NCBI GenBank assembly: GCA_023422555.1
Contig: JAFAGQ010000129.1
Span: forward strand, 1 to 7,305
Direction: 5' to 3'
Source of the DNA: Pseudomonadota bacterium
GTDB lineage: Bacteria; Pseudomonadota; Gammaproteobacteria; Burkholderiales; Burkholderiaceae_B
Length of the DNA stretch: 7,305 bases
Positions 1 to 6,156 of this stretch are shown in pieces. The position numbers and the translations under genes were made by a program. Position 1 is the first letter of the stretch; the number at the start of each line of letters is the position of its first letter. The notes under the pieces are model-generated. The model ran no database searches, was not told the origin of the DNA, and saw only the letters and a program-made list of their open reading frames with translations.

Positions 1-87
1 CAATTCCTTGCTGTTCAGAAAACCAATACACCCAATGGCGATCGTTCACGAAAAGATATATTCATTGTAGTGGATTACGGCAGGCTT

Positions 88-915
88 TTAATCAGAGATT
101 GTAACGCTGCGGAAAATTGCATCATCCATGGGAAAGGACTGCACGATATGCAACGCAGACAGGTCCAAGTCGGGCAGATGCCGGTGCCAGGCCTGCTGCA
201 GACTGACGGCCTGACCCGGGTGGGTCAAAACGAATGTCGTGGCCGCCAACACCTGTTCACCAGACACGCCTATCGTCAGCAGATTATCAACGAACGCCTC
301 GACCCCCTGAGGGCTGGTGAGCACGACAAACTTTTTCCTGGCCGCATTGCCAAAAAGCAAAAGCATCTGCTGCCGAACCGCCTCATCCCACACCCTGCTC
401 TGGCGCTCGTAGAGTGCAAGACGGTTTACGGAAATGCATTCAGCCCGCAGACTGTTTTCGAACCAAGCACTACCTGTTGTTCCCGACACGATCAGGACAG
501 CGCGCAGTGTGCGCAGGACGCCGGTTTTTCTGAGGCTCGCAAGCAACCCCCGCGAATCGGCGGTCTGGTCCGAAGTTGGCTGATAAACGCAGTCTGGCGA
601 TAGTCCGTGACGTTTCAGGGCCTCGGCGGTGCCCGGACCGACGCAGGCGGCATGCAGGCCGGTGGGCCATGGCAAATTTCTATCAGCAAGCAAGGCAAAA
701 AAACAATCGACAGCAAAGCCACTGACAAAGAAGACCAGATCAACTGACTGCAGATCCGGCACGGCCGGCGCTTTTGCCACGGCAGTCAATTGAAGCGCCG
801 GCAAATCGACGGTCGCCAGTCCCGTCTGCGCAAATCGCGCCAGAAGGCAGGCGTTTTTTCCTTCAGGTCTGGTCAGAATGACCGTCGCGGCTGCGTCGCC
901 CGAAATCCCGTTCAC
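88..915 (-). CDS. hemD: Uroporphyrinogen-III synthase
   Basis: This cytoplasmic enzyme closes hydroxymethylbilane, the HemC product, into uroporphyrinogen III with inversion of ring D; this is the branch point to heme, siroheme and cobalamin. The 275 residues fit the family, which is poorly conserved. Visible landmarks are the N-terminal VILTRPEG (residues 12-19), ACVGPGTAEAL (90-100), the ALYERQ stretch (167-172), VVLTSPQGVEAF (197-208) and a C-terminal QSFPMDDAI (259-267). The usual FTSxxAV segment of the first domain appears as FFVSGFAVD (62-70), a somewhat divergent version. The start is a GTG whose bases overlap the hemC stop as GTGA (912-915), which implies translational coupling; there is no well-spaced Shine-Dalgarno sequence of its own. 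It ends in TAA. The assignment is firm because of the motifs and the hemC neighbour. Confidence 0.93.
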   Translation of the reverse strand: MNGISGDAAATVILTRPEGKNACLLARFAQTGLATVDLPALQLTAVAKAPAVPDLQSVDLVFFVSGFAVDCFFALLADRNLPWPTGLHAACVGPGTAEALKRHGLSPDCVYQPTSDQTADSRGLLASLRKTGVLRTLRAVLIVSGTTGSAWFENSLRAECISVNRLALYERQSRVWDEAVRQQMLLLFGNAARKKFVVLTSPQGVEAFVDNLLTIGVSGEQVLAATTFVLTHPGQAVSLQQAWHRHLPDLDLSALHIVQSFPMDDAIFRSVTISD

Positions 916-1868
916 GCCTGACTGTCGTTTGCTCTTGCGGCATCATTGAGCGACGCCAGAATTGCGTCTGCACCCTGATCCCGCAACGCCTGAGCGACAT
1001 CTGCACCCAATTGTTCGGCCACTTCGGCGCCCGCGGTCCGCGTACTGCGTAAAACGCTCTTGCCATCGGGTGTCGCGACAAGCGCACTCAATGTAACGGC
1101 ATTGTCCGTCAGGGTTGCATAGGCGGCGATAGGAACCTGGCAGGAGCCACCCAGCGCACGAGACACGGCCCGCTCAGCAGTAACACAGGCGGTTGTTGCC
1201 GGACTGGCCAGTTCGGAGAGCAGTTCCATCAAATCCTCGCGGGACTCCAGTATCTCGATGCCCAGCGCTCCCTGGCCAGCGGCAGGAAGGCTTTCGGCAA
1301 CTTCAAGTCGGGAAGCAATGCGCTCGCCTAGCCCCAGCCGTTCAAGACCGGCAGACGCCAGCACAATAGCGTCGTAATCGCCTTTGTCCAGCTTACCGAG
1401 CCGTGTGTCCAGATTGCCCCGCAGCGGACGAACAACCAGTTCCGGAAAAGCCGCTCGTATCTGAGATTCGCGCCTGAGGCTGGAAGTACCTACAACAGCT
1501 CCGACTGGCAGATCGCTCAGACGCTGATACTTGTTGGAGACAAAGGCGTCGGTCGGATCGGCACGTTCAAGAATGGCGGCCAGCGCGAAAGGCGATTGCA
1601 GGTCAACGGGAACGTCCTTGAGCGAATGGACAGCGAGATCTGCCCGGCCATCGAGCAGCGCCGTTTCCAGCTCTTTGATAAAGAGCCCTTTTCCTCCGAT
1701 TTTCGAAAGGGTGCGATCCAGAATCTGATCCCCCTTCGTTGTGAGTTCAAGCAGTTCGACCTGCAATCCGGGGAACGTCGAAACAAGCCGATCCCGCACA
1801 TGGTTCGCCTGCCATAAGGCAAGACGGCTGGCGCGGGTAGCAATGGTAAGTTTTTTGATATCGGTCAC
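912..1868 (-). CDS. hemC: Porphobilinogen deaminase (hydroxymethylbilane synthase)
   Basis: This cytoplasmic enzyme condenses four porphobilinogen units into hydroxymethylbilane using a covalently bound dipyrromethane cofactor. Its 318 residues match the family length. The N-terminal IATRASRLALWQ (9-20), HSLKDVP (81-87, with the catalytic Asp at 85), VGTSSLRR (126-133), RPLRGNLDTRLGKL (147-160) and LPAAGQGALGIE (194-205) are all present. The cofactor-carrying cysteine is Cys243 in GGSCQVP. The start is GTG at 1866-1868: it gives the expected MTDIKKL beginning, an in-frame TAA lies six codons upstream, and an AGGT sits eight bases ahead. The gene overlaps hemD by four bases, so the pair should be co-transcribed. 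The 107 bases between this gene and the small ORF upstream contain a hairpin but no convincing promoter. Every key residue I can check is intact. Confidence 0.97.
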   Translation of the reverse strand: MTDIKKLTIATRASRLALWQANHVRDRLVSTFPGLQVELLELTTKGDQILDRTLSKIGGKGLFIKELETALLDGRADLAVHSLKDVPVDLQSPFALAAILERADPTDAFVSNKYQRLSDLPVGAVVGTSSLRRESQIRAAFPELVVRPLRGNLDTRLGKLDKGDYDAIVLASAGLERLGLGERIASRLEVAESLPAAGQGALGIEILESREDLMELLSELASPATTACVTAERAVSRALGGSCQVPIAAYATLTDNAVTLSALVATPDGKSVLRSTRTAGAEVAEQLGADVAQALRDQGADAILASLNDAARANDSQA

Positions 1869-1929
1869 GCAAGGTACCTGTTAATAGTGAATGCAAAACA
1901 GACGCTGAAGCAGACTGGCAGAGTCATTG

Positions 1930-1954
1930 ATGCACATTGGTATAGCCAGTGCAT
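1930..1954 (-). other. Hairpin between the small ORF and hemC
   Basis: ATGCAC and GTGCAT form a six-base-pair stem (1930-1935 with 1949-1954). Inside it, TGG and CCA (1938-1940 with 1946-1948) add three pairs around a five-base loop, with a two-base bulge on one side. It begins about 20 bases after the small ORF stop and lies some 60 bases ahead of hemC. No U-tract follows on the minus strand, so it is not a canonical intrinsic terminator. It could be a weak terminator, a 3'-end stabiliser for the small ORF, or part of the hemC leader. Confidence 0.35.
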
Positions 1955-1975
1955 TCTGACATCTGCCTGCGACAA

Positions 1976-2071
1976 TCAACGCAAATAGTTAACGGCAACG
2001 GTGGCGACGATCCCGATAACAGCAAGAATGAACAAGCCTTGCAATATGGTACGTTTTGGTTTTTCTTCCAT
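1976..2071 (-). CDS. 31-residue single-pass membrane protein, unknown function
   Basis: I do not recognise this gene. It encodes 31 residues: a charged N-terminus (MEEKPKR), an uninterrupted hydrophobic helix covering about residues 9-28 (rich in Leu, Ile, Val and Ala), and a short NYLR tail before a TGA. The positive charges near the N-terminus suggest N-in, C-out insertion in the inner membrane. Support for it being real is a good Shine-Dalgarno GAAGG at 2081-2085, nine bases ahead of the ATG, a position between the terminator of the upstream terC-family gene and hemC, and the lack of any better gene in this interval. It could be a small subunit or modulator of a membrane complex, but nothing in the sequence says which. 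A random ORF of this length is possible; the good ribosome binding site and clean hydrophobic helix argue against that. Confidence 0.68.
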   Translation of the reverse strand: MEEKPKRTILQGLFILAVIGIVATVAVNYLR

Positions 2072-2080
2072 CGTGTTGGA

Positions 2081-2085
2081 CCTTC
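2081..2085 (-). promoter_or_regulatory. Shine-Dalgarno of the 31-residue ORF
   Basis: On the minus strand this reads GAAGG, nine bases ahead of the ATG at 2069-2071. It is the main evidence for the small gene and fixes its start. Confidence 0.6.
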
Positions 2086-2097
2086 AAACAAGTAACA

Positions 2098-2111
2098 GCC
2101 TGTCGCCAGGC
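2098..2111 (-). other. GNRA-type hairpin in the leader of the small ORF
   Basis: On the minus strand GCCTG and CAGGC form a five-base-pair stem around a GCGA tetraloop. It lies directly after the U-tract of the terminator at 2118-2160 and about 27 bases ahead of the small ORF start. It has no U-tract of its own. It may be a structured 5' leader or simply part of terminator read-through RNA. Confidence 0.35.
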
Positions 2112-2117
2112 AAAGAT

Positions 2118-2160
2118 AAAAACAGCAAACCCCGCTCAACCGAAGTCTGGCGGGGTTCTG
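2118..2160 (-). terminator. Intrinsic terminator after the second terC-family gene
   Basis: On the minus strand AACCCCGC (2157-2150) pairs with GCGGGGTT (2135-2128), eight base pairs. The inner part closes on a UUCG tetraloop flanked by GAC/GUU pairs. CAG/CTG pairs extend the stem outward across a two-base bulge, and TTTTT (2122-2118) follows. It lies about 60 bases downstream of the terC-family stop and separates that gene from the small ORF and hemCD. Confidence 0.82.
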
Positions 2161-2220
2161 GATGACCTGATCCTGATATTGAGCAATCAGCAACAGGCCT
2201 TAAGGGTGGAATCAGGCGGC

Positions 2221-2943
2221 TCAGCCTGCGCTGGGCACCTGCTTTTTGCCTTTGCGGCCAGCCAGCCATTTACCAAGGCCAACGACCAGAATGACACCCA
2301 AGACTTCTACCGCAATCTTAACAGCTTGCGGTGGCGCTTCGCCATTGAAAAACGTCCTCTCGGTAAATACGTCGGAGATAAGCATCCCCCCTGCCAGCCA
2401 GCCAAGCAGACCTGCGCCCAGCGTAATCACAAGCGGGTATTTATCAATCAGTTTCAGAACCAGCGTGCTGCCCCAGATAATGATTGGCACACTCACGATC
2501 AAGCCAAATGCCACATATGCCACTTCATGTCCAGGTGTGGTCTTCTGCGCGGCGGCGGCAATGGCAATCACGTTATCCAGACTCATGACAAAATCGGCGA
2601 TCAGAATGGTTTTCACCGCTGTCCACACCGAGGTGCCGCCAGCCACATTGCCATGTTCGTCTTCTTCGGGAATCAGCAGTTTGATCCCGATCCAGACCAG
2701 CAAGGCGCCGCCCACAATCTTCAGGAAAGGAATCTCCAGCAGCTTCAGGGCGAAGGCAATAAGAAGAACCCGCATGATAATGGCACCAAAGGTTCCCCAA
2801 AGGATACCTTTCATGCGTTGTGCCTTTTCCAGGTTGCGGCAGGCCAGTGCAATGATGACTGCATTATCACCACCCAGCAGGATGTCGATCAGGATAATCT
2901 GGAAAATTGCGGTCCAGCTCAGGGTTTGTAGAAACTCAAGCAT
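2221..2943 (-). CDS. TerC-family integral membrane protein (second of a tandem pair), probable metal exporter
   Basis: This is a 240-residue inner-membrane protein of the TerC family (YjbE-like subgroup). Bacterial members studied so far, such as MeeF and MeeY of Bacillus, export manganese; tellurite resistance gave the family its name. Two acidic motifs, one in each half of the family's duplicated fold, are visible within membrane segments: LLGGDNAVIIAL (22-33) and FVMSLDNVIAIA (118-129). They are the expected metal-binding sites. I count about seven hydrophobic segments, an acidic loop PEEDEHGN (92-99) in the middle and a basic C-terminal tail (GRKGKK). The ATG start gives a normal N-terminus; an AGAGG lies 12 bases ahead, a rather long spacing. 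Terminators lie both before and after this gene, so it is probably transcribed alone. The family is firm; the transported metal is inferred. Confidence 0.9.
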   Translation of the reverse strand: MLEFLQTLSWTAIFQIILIDILLGGDNAVIIALACRNLEKAQRMKGILWGTFGAIIMRVLLIAFALKLLEIPFLKIVGGALLVWIGIKLLIPEEDEHGNVAGGTSVWTAVKTILIADFVMSLDNVIAIAAAAQKTTPGHEVAYVAFGLIVSVPIIIWGSTLVLKLIDKYPLVITLGAGLLGWLAGGMLISDVFTERTFFNGEAPPQAVKIAVEVLGVILVVGLGKWLAGRKGKKQVPSAG

Positions 2944-2996
2944 AGTGAAAGTTCGCCTCTGTCAGGGTTATAAGTTTGCCGGTTTACAGGGCGCAT

Positions 2997-3027
2997 AAAA
3001 CAAAAAAGAGGCACTTGCGTGCCTCTT
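2997..3027 (-). terminator. Intrinsic terminator between the two terC-family genes
   Basis: On the minus strand AAGAGGCAC (3027-3019) pairs with GTGCCTCTT (3014-3006), a perfect nine-base-pair stem closed by a GCAA (GNRA) tetraloop. It is followed by TTTTTT, a G and TTTT. It starts about 50 bases after the stop of the first terC-family gene and ends about 54 bases before the ATG of the second, so it should uncouple the two paralogs. Confidence 0.93.
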
Positions 3028-3077
3028 CTTCTGCCCCACATTGGGAGCAATTATAAAACAGAGTATTCAGGAACTTG

Positions 3078-3773
3078 TCAGTTTTTTTCGCGCGATGTCA
3101 AAATTTTGCCAATCACGAGTACGATGATAGCGCCAATCGCACCCATGGCAATGCCAAATTGGTGATGACTCATGTGTACCATAGAGGCCCAGGTTTCGGA
3201 ACGCGGTTCGATGACAGGATCTCCAACAAACATCTCACCGGCGATATATCCCAGCAGGGCTGCACCAAGCCATACGATCACCGGGAACTTTTCGATAACG
3301 CGCAGCAGCAGCGTGCTGCCAAAAATCACCAGCGGAATGCTGAGCGCCAGACCGATAATAAGGAGCGTGGTATCACCGTGTGCTGCTGCGGCGACCGCAA
3401 CCACGTTATCCAGACTCATGACCAGGTCGGCAACAAGAATCGTTCGGATCGCGCTCAGCAGCGTGGCATGGTGTTTCTCCTGGCCGCCTTCATCATCATC
3501 GGAATTGACCAGTGACACGCCAATATAGACCAGCAGGATCGCACCAATAATTTTCAGATAAGGAAGCATCAGCAGCTTGGCTGCAACCAGTGTCAGAACA
3601 ATCCGCAATACGATCGCAGCGCCTGAACCGATAGCAATCGCTTTTTTCTGCTGATCTGCCGGTAGCGTTCGTGCCGCCAGTGCAATCACAACCGCATTAT
3701 CGCCGGAGAGCAGAATATTGACCCAAATGATTTCCAGCAGGGCGAGCCAAAACGCCGAAGAACCTACATCCAT
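3078..3773 (-). CDS. TerC-family integral membrane protein (first of a tandem pair), probable metal exporter
   Basis: This 231-residue inner-membrane protein is a paralog of the next gene downstream. It carries the same paired motifs, ILLSGDNAVVIALA (20-33) and LVMSLDNVVAVAAAA (117-131), as well as PYLKIIGAILLVYIGV (71-86). The central loop is acidic (SDDDEGGQE, 91-99) and is followed by HH. A second loop at about 183-204 contains HMSHH, so it is histidine- and methionine-rich; this differs from the paralog and might bind metal. Manganese or other divalent metal export is inferred from the family. The ATG is preceded by AAGG at a six-base spacing. The gene lies downstream of the sucCD terminator and has its own terminator. 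A TGGACA box at 3822-3827 is the best -35 candidate I see, without a good -10. I see no yybP-ykoY manganese riboswitch in the 140-base leader. Confidence 0.9.
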   Translation of the reverse strand: MDVGSSAFWLALLEIIWVNILLSGDNAVVIALAARTLPADQQKKAIAIGSGAAIVLRIVLTLVAAKLLMLPYLKIIGAILLVYIGVSLVNSDDDEGGQEKHHATLLSAIRTILVADLVMSLDNVVAVAAAAHGDTTLLIIGLALSIPLVIFGSTLLLRVIEKFPVIVWLGAALLGYIAGEMFVGDPVIEPRSETWASMVHMSHHQFGIAMGAIGAIIVLVIGKILTSREKN

Positions 3774-3912
3774 AGTGAACCTTCCAAATAAGCTTTCAAG
3801 GAGAAATTGTTGTCTGTTTATTGTCCAAGCAATTGCTGCGGGGACCCGTTTTTTTAGCGCTTACCATTCTATGAATGTTTGCTTACAATCCCCTGACTTT
3901 CTGGTAACTCGC

Positions 3913-3963
3913 AAAATAAAAAGCCCCTGATATCACAACTGTGTAGTCGTGGTATCAGGGGCT
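3913..3963 (-). terminator. Intrinsic terminator of sucCD
   Basis: On the minus strand AGCCCCTGATA (3963-3953) pairs with TATCAGGGGCT (3932-3922), eleven perfect base pairs. After one mismatch three further pairs (CAC/GTG) follow inward. The stem runs into TTTTT, A and TTTT. It begins about 41 bases downstream of the sucD stop. The other strand has no U-tract after the stem, so it is a one-way terminator. Confidence 0.93.
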
Positions 3964-4004
3964 GACCTTGACCGACCGCTGTTGCTGTCGGCTTCAGGTG
4001 TTCA

Positions 4005-4886
4005 TTACAGTACGGATTTGAGCAGTTTGCCCATTTCTGAAGGATTGCGCGTAGTACGAATGCCGCAAGCTTCCATGATTTCCAGTTTGGCATCTGCCGT
4101 ATCGGCGCCACCGGAAATCAGTGCACCGGCGTGACCCATGCGTTTTCCTGGAGGCGCTGTTACGCCGGCAATAAAGCCAACCACAGGTTTTTTCATGTTG
4201 TCTTTGGCCCATTCTGCGGCGTTCACTTCATCAGGACCACCGATTTCACCAATCATGACAACGGCGTCTGTTTCCGGATCGTCGTTGAACATTTTCAGAA
4301 TGTCGATATGTTTGAGACCATTGATTGGATCGCCACCAATACCAACGGCGCTGGATTGTCCAAGACCCAGTTCGGTCAGCTGGGCAACAGCTTCGTATGT
4401 CAGTGTACCTGAACGGCTGACAACACCAATACGGCCTTTTTTGCAGATATGCGCAGGCATGATACCGATTTTCAGCTCGTCAGGTGTGATGAGTCCTGGG
4501 CAGTTGGGGCCGAGCAGCAGCGTGGTTTTGTTCTCTTCGCGCATGCGATTGCGTACAGCAAGCATATCGCGGACAGGGATGCCTTCGGTAATGCAGATAA
4601 CCAGATCCAGGTCAGCATCAACGGCTTCCCAGATGGCATCAGCAGCGCCTGCTGGCGGCACGTAGATGACCGATACATTGGCACCGGTCTGTTCTTTGGC
4701 GTCCTTGACGGATGCGTAGATAGGCACACCTTCGAAATCTTCGCCTGCACGTTTCGGATTCACACCGGCAACAAACGCTTCTTTACCGAAAGCGTAGTCA
4801 CGGCACATACGTGTATGAAACTGGCCGGTTTTACCAGTAATACCCTGGGTGATAACTTTGGAGTCTTTATTGATCAGAATTGACAT
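4005..4886 (-). CDS. sucD: Succinyl-CoA synthetase, alpha subunit (ADP-forming)
   Basis: With SucC this forms the TCA-cycle enzyme that interconverts succinyl-CoA and succinate with phosphorylation of a nucleoside diphosphate. The 293 residues match the family. The CoA-binding N-terminus shows VITQGITGKTGQFHT (11-25) and GVNPKRAG (41-48). VPPAGAADAI (76-85), LLGPNCPGLI (124-133), SRSGTLTYEA (157-166) and GIGGDPINGL (182-191) follow. The histidine that is phosphorylated during catalysis is His252 in KRMGHAGALISGG. The ATG is 14 bases after the sucC stop, with AAGGA at a good spacing overlapping that gap, so the two subunits are co-translated from one message. In Advenella mimigardefordensis, SucCD is reported also to activate 3-sulfinopropionate; whether that applies here depends on the organism, which I only infer. 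Confidence 0.97.
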   Translation of the reverse strand: MSILINKDSKVITQGITGKTGQFHTRMCRDYAFGKEAFVAGVNPKRAGEDFEGVPIYASVKDAKEQTGANVSVIYVPPAGAADAIWEAVDADLDLVICITEGIPVRDMLAVRNRMREENKTTLLLGPNCPGLITPDELKIGIMPAHICKKGRIGVVSRSGTLTYEAVAQLTELGLGQSSAVGIGGDPINGLKHIDILKMFNDDPETDAVVMIGEIGGPDEVNAAEWAKDNMKKPVVGFIAGVTAPPGKRMGHAGALISGGADTADAKLEIMEACGIRTTRNPSEMGKLLKSVL

Positions 4887-4900
4887 GAAAAATTCCTTGC

Positions 4901-6061
4901 TTACTTAACGGCGGCAACAACTTTGGTTGCAGCTTCGGCCATGGTGTCGGCGCTGATGATTGGCAGACCGGATTCTGCGAGCATTTTTTTGCCCATTTCT
5001 TCATTGGTACCTTTCATGCGCACAACGAGCGGGACAGAGAGGTTCACGGCCTTGCATGCCGCGATCACGCCTTCAGCGATCACGTCGCAACGCATAATGC
5101 CACCGAAGATGTTTACCAGGATAGCCTTGACTTCCTTGTTCTTGAGCATGATCTTGAAGGCTTCTGTTACCTTCTCGGCCGTTGCACCACCACCGACGTC
5201 CAGGAAGTTGGCTGGTTCGCCACCAAACAGTTTGATGGTATCCATGGTAGCCATGGCCAGGCCAGCGCCATTGACCAGGCAGCCGATATTGCCGTCAAGC
5301 TGGATGTACGCCAGGTCGAATTTGCTGGCTTCGATTTCAGCAGGATCCTCTTCGTCCAGATCGCGGTATTCGACGATCTCGGGATGGCGGAACAGCGCGT
5401 TGGAATCGAAATTGAATTTGGCGTCAAGCGCAATGATATCGCCTGAACCAGTAAGGATCAGCGGATTGATTTCAGCCAGAGAAGAATCGGTATCCCAGAA
5501 AGCCTGGTACAGTTTCTGGAATTCAACGGCTGCCTTGTCCACTGAAGCATCAGGTACACCAATGCCACGTGCCAGTTCGCGGGCTTCTTCGTCTGTGAAA
5601 CCTTTTGCAGGATCAACGAAGACCTTGAGGATTTTTTCAGGCGTTTTCTCGGCCACTTCCTCGACATCCATACCACCTTCGCTGGATGCCATGACGCAGA
5701 CACGCTGGGTATTCCTGTCGGTAACGATACCAACGTAATACTCTTTCTTGATGTCAGCACCCTCTTCGATCAACAGGCGGTTCACTTTCTGACCCTCTGC
5801 GCCCGTCTGATGCGTCACAAGCTGCATACCCAGAATCTCGGAAGACAGCTGGCGGACTTCATCGATGGATTTGGCCAGCTTGACACCGCCGCCCTTGCCA
5901 CGGCCACCCGCGTGAATCTGTGCTTTGACAACCCAGACCGGGCCACCGAGTTTCTCTGCAGCGGCAACCGCTTCGTCTACGGAAAATGCGGGAATGCCGC
6001 GAGGCACGGTGACGCCGAATTTTTTCAGCAGCTCTTTGCCTTGATACTCATGGATCTTCAT
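4901..6061 (-). CDS. sucC: Succinyl-CoA synthetase, beta subunit
   Basis: This is the nucleotide-binding subunit of succinyl-CoA synthetase, partner of SucD. The 386 residues are within two of the E. coli protein. It begins MKIHEYQGKELLKKFGV, typical of the family. The ATP-grasp domain covers roughly the first 240 residues, with VKAQIHAGGRGKGGGVKLA (45-63) as the nucleotide-binding loop, EINPLI (198-203) and ALDAKFNFD (212-220) as metal and nucleotide contacts. The C-terminal half holds NGAGLAMATMD, FLDVGGGA and VNIFGGIMRCD, which are family signatures. The ATG is preceded by AGGTAA at a good distance. A terminator-like hairpin with eight Us ends only 22 bases ahead of the start codon, so the promoter must lie upstream of that hairpin or overlap it. 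Confidence 0.97.
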   Translation of the reverse strand: MKIHEYQGKELLKKFGVTVPRGIPAFSVDEAVAAAEKLGGPVWVVKAQIHAGGRGKGGGVKLAKSIDEVRQLSSEILGMQLVTHQTGAEGQKVNRLLIEEGADIKKEYYVGIVTDRNTQRVCVMASSEGGMDVEEVAEKTPEKILKVFVDPAKGFTDEEARELARGIGVPDASVDKAAVEFQKLYQAFWDTDSSLAEINPLILTGSGDIIALDAKFNFDSNALFRHPEIVEYRDLDEEDPAEIEASKFDLAYIQLDGNIGCLVNGAGLAMATMDTIKLFGGEPANFLDVGGGATAEKVTEAFKIMLKNKEVKAILVNIFGGIMRCDVIAEGVIAACKAVNLSVPLVVRMKGTNEEMGKKMLAESGLPIISADTMAEAATKVVAAVK

Positions 6062-6083
6062 GTATTACCTATTAGCGTAGGAT

Positions 6084-6122
6084 AAAAAAAACAAATGCTC
6101 AGCCAGCAGCACCCAGCGAGCA
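6084..6122 (-). terminator. Terminator-like hairpin just upstream of sucC
   Basis: On the minus strand TGCTC (6122-6118) pairs with GAGCA (6100-6096). Further in, GCTG and TGGC give four more pairs, two of them GU, with a one-base bulge. The stem is followed by TTTG and then eight Ts (6091-6084). It lies 35 bases past the DUF2889 stop, where a terminator for that gene is expected. The stem is weaker than the other terminators here but the U-tract is the best. It could equally act as an attenuator in a sucC leader. Confidence 0.58.
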
Positions 6123-6156
6123 CACGAAATATGACTGTCGGACTCAGGAGACAGCA

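Noticed and set aside
1..49. A possible gene start on the minus strand at a GTG (47-49), reading open to the left edge as MNDRHWVYWFSEQQGI.
   Set aside because: Only 16 codons are visible, there is no Shine-Dalgarno ahead of the GTG, and the residues match nothing I recognise. The ATG at about 61-65 in another frame stops after 16 codons. A gene after hemD (often hemX) may start beyond the edge, but it cannot be supported here.
1924..2193. A minus-strand ORF of 89 codons over the gap between the terC-family gene and hemC.
   Set aside because: It runs straight through the intrinsic terminator and is out of frame with the 31-residue ORF, which has the better ribosome binding site and composition.
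2056..2931. A long plus-strand ORF of 291 codons opposite the terC-family gene.
   Set aside because: It is rich in Gln, His and Asn with no domain pattern, and lies antisense to a clear membrane protein; it also runs through that gene's terminator. It is a shadow frame.
2967..2972. TATAAC on the minus strand as a -10 box for the second terC-family gene.
   Set aside because: It lacks a -35 partner at 16-18 bases and would put the transcription start on the Shine-Dalgarno itself. The gene needs a promoter, but this one is not convincing.
3774..3912. A yybP-ykoY manganese riboswitch ahead of the first terC-family gene.
   Set aside because: I looked for the conserved paired loops of this class and did not find them; the leader has only a 10-base palindrome (AGCAATTGCT, 3828-3837) and short stems.
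4923..5738. A long plus-strand ORF of 271 codons opposite sucC.
   Set aside because: Its Ser/Pro/Thr-rich composition is typical of the antisense frame of a conserved gene; sucC is unambiguous on the other strand.
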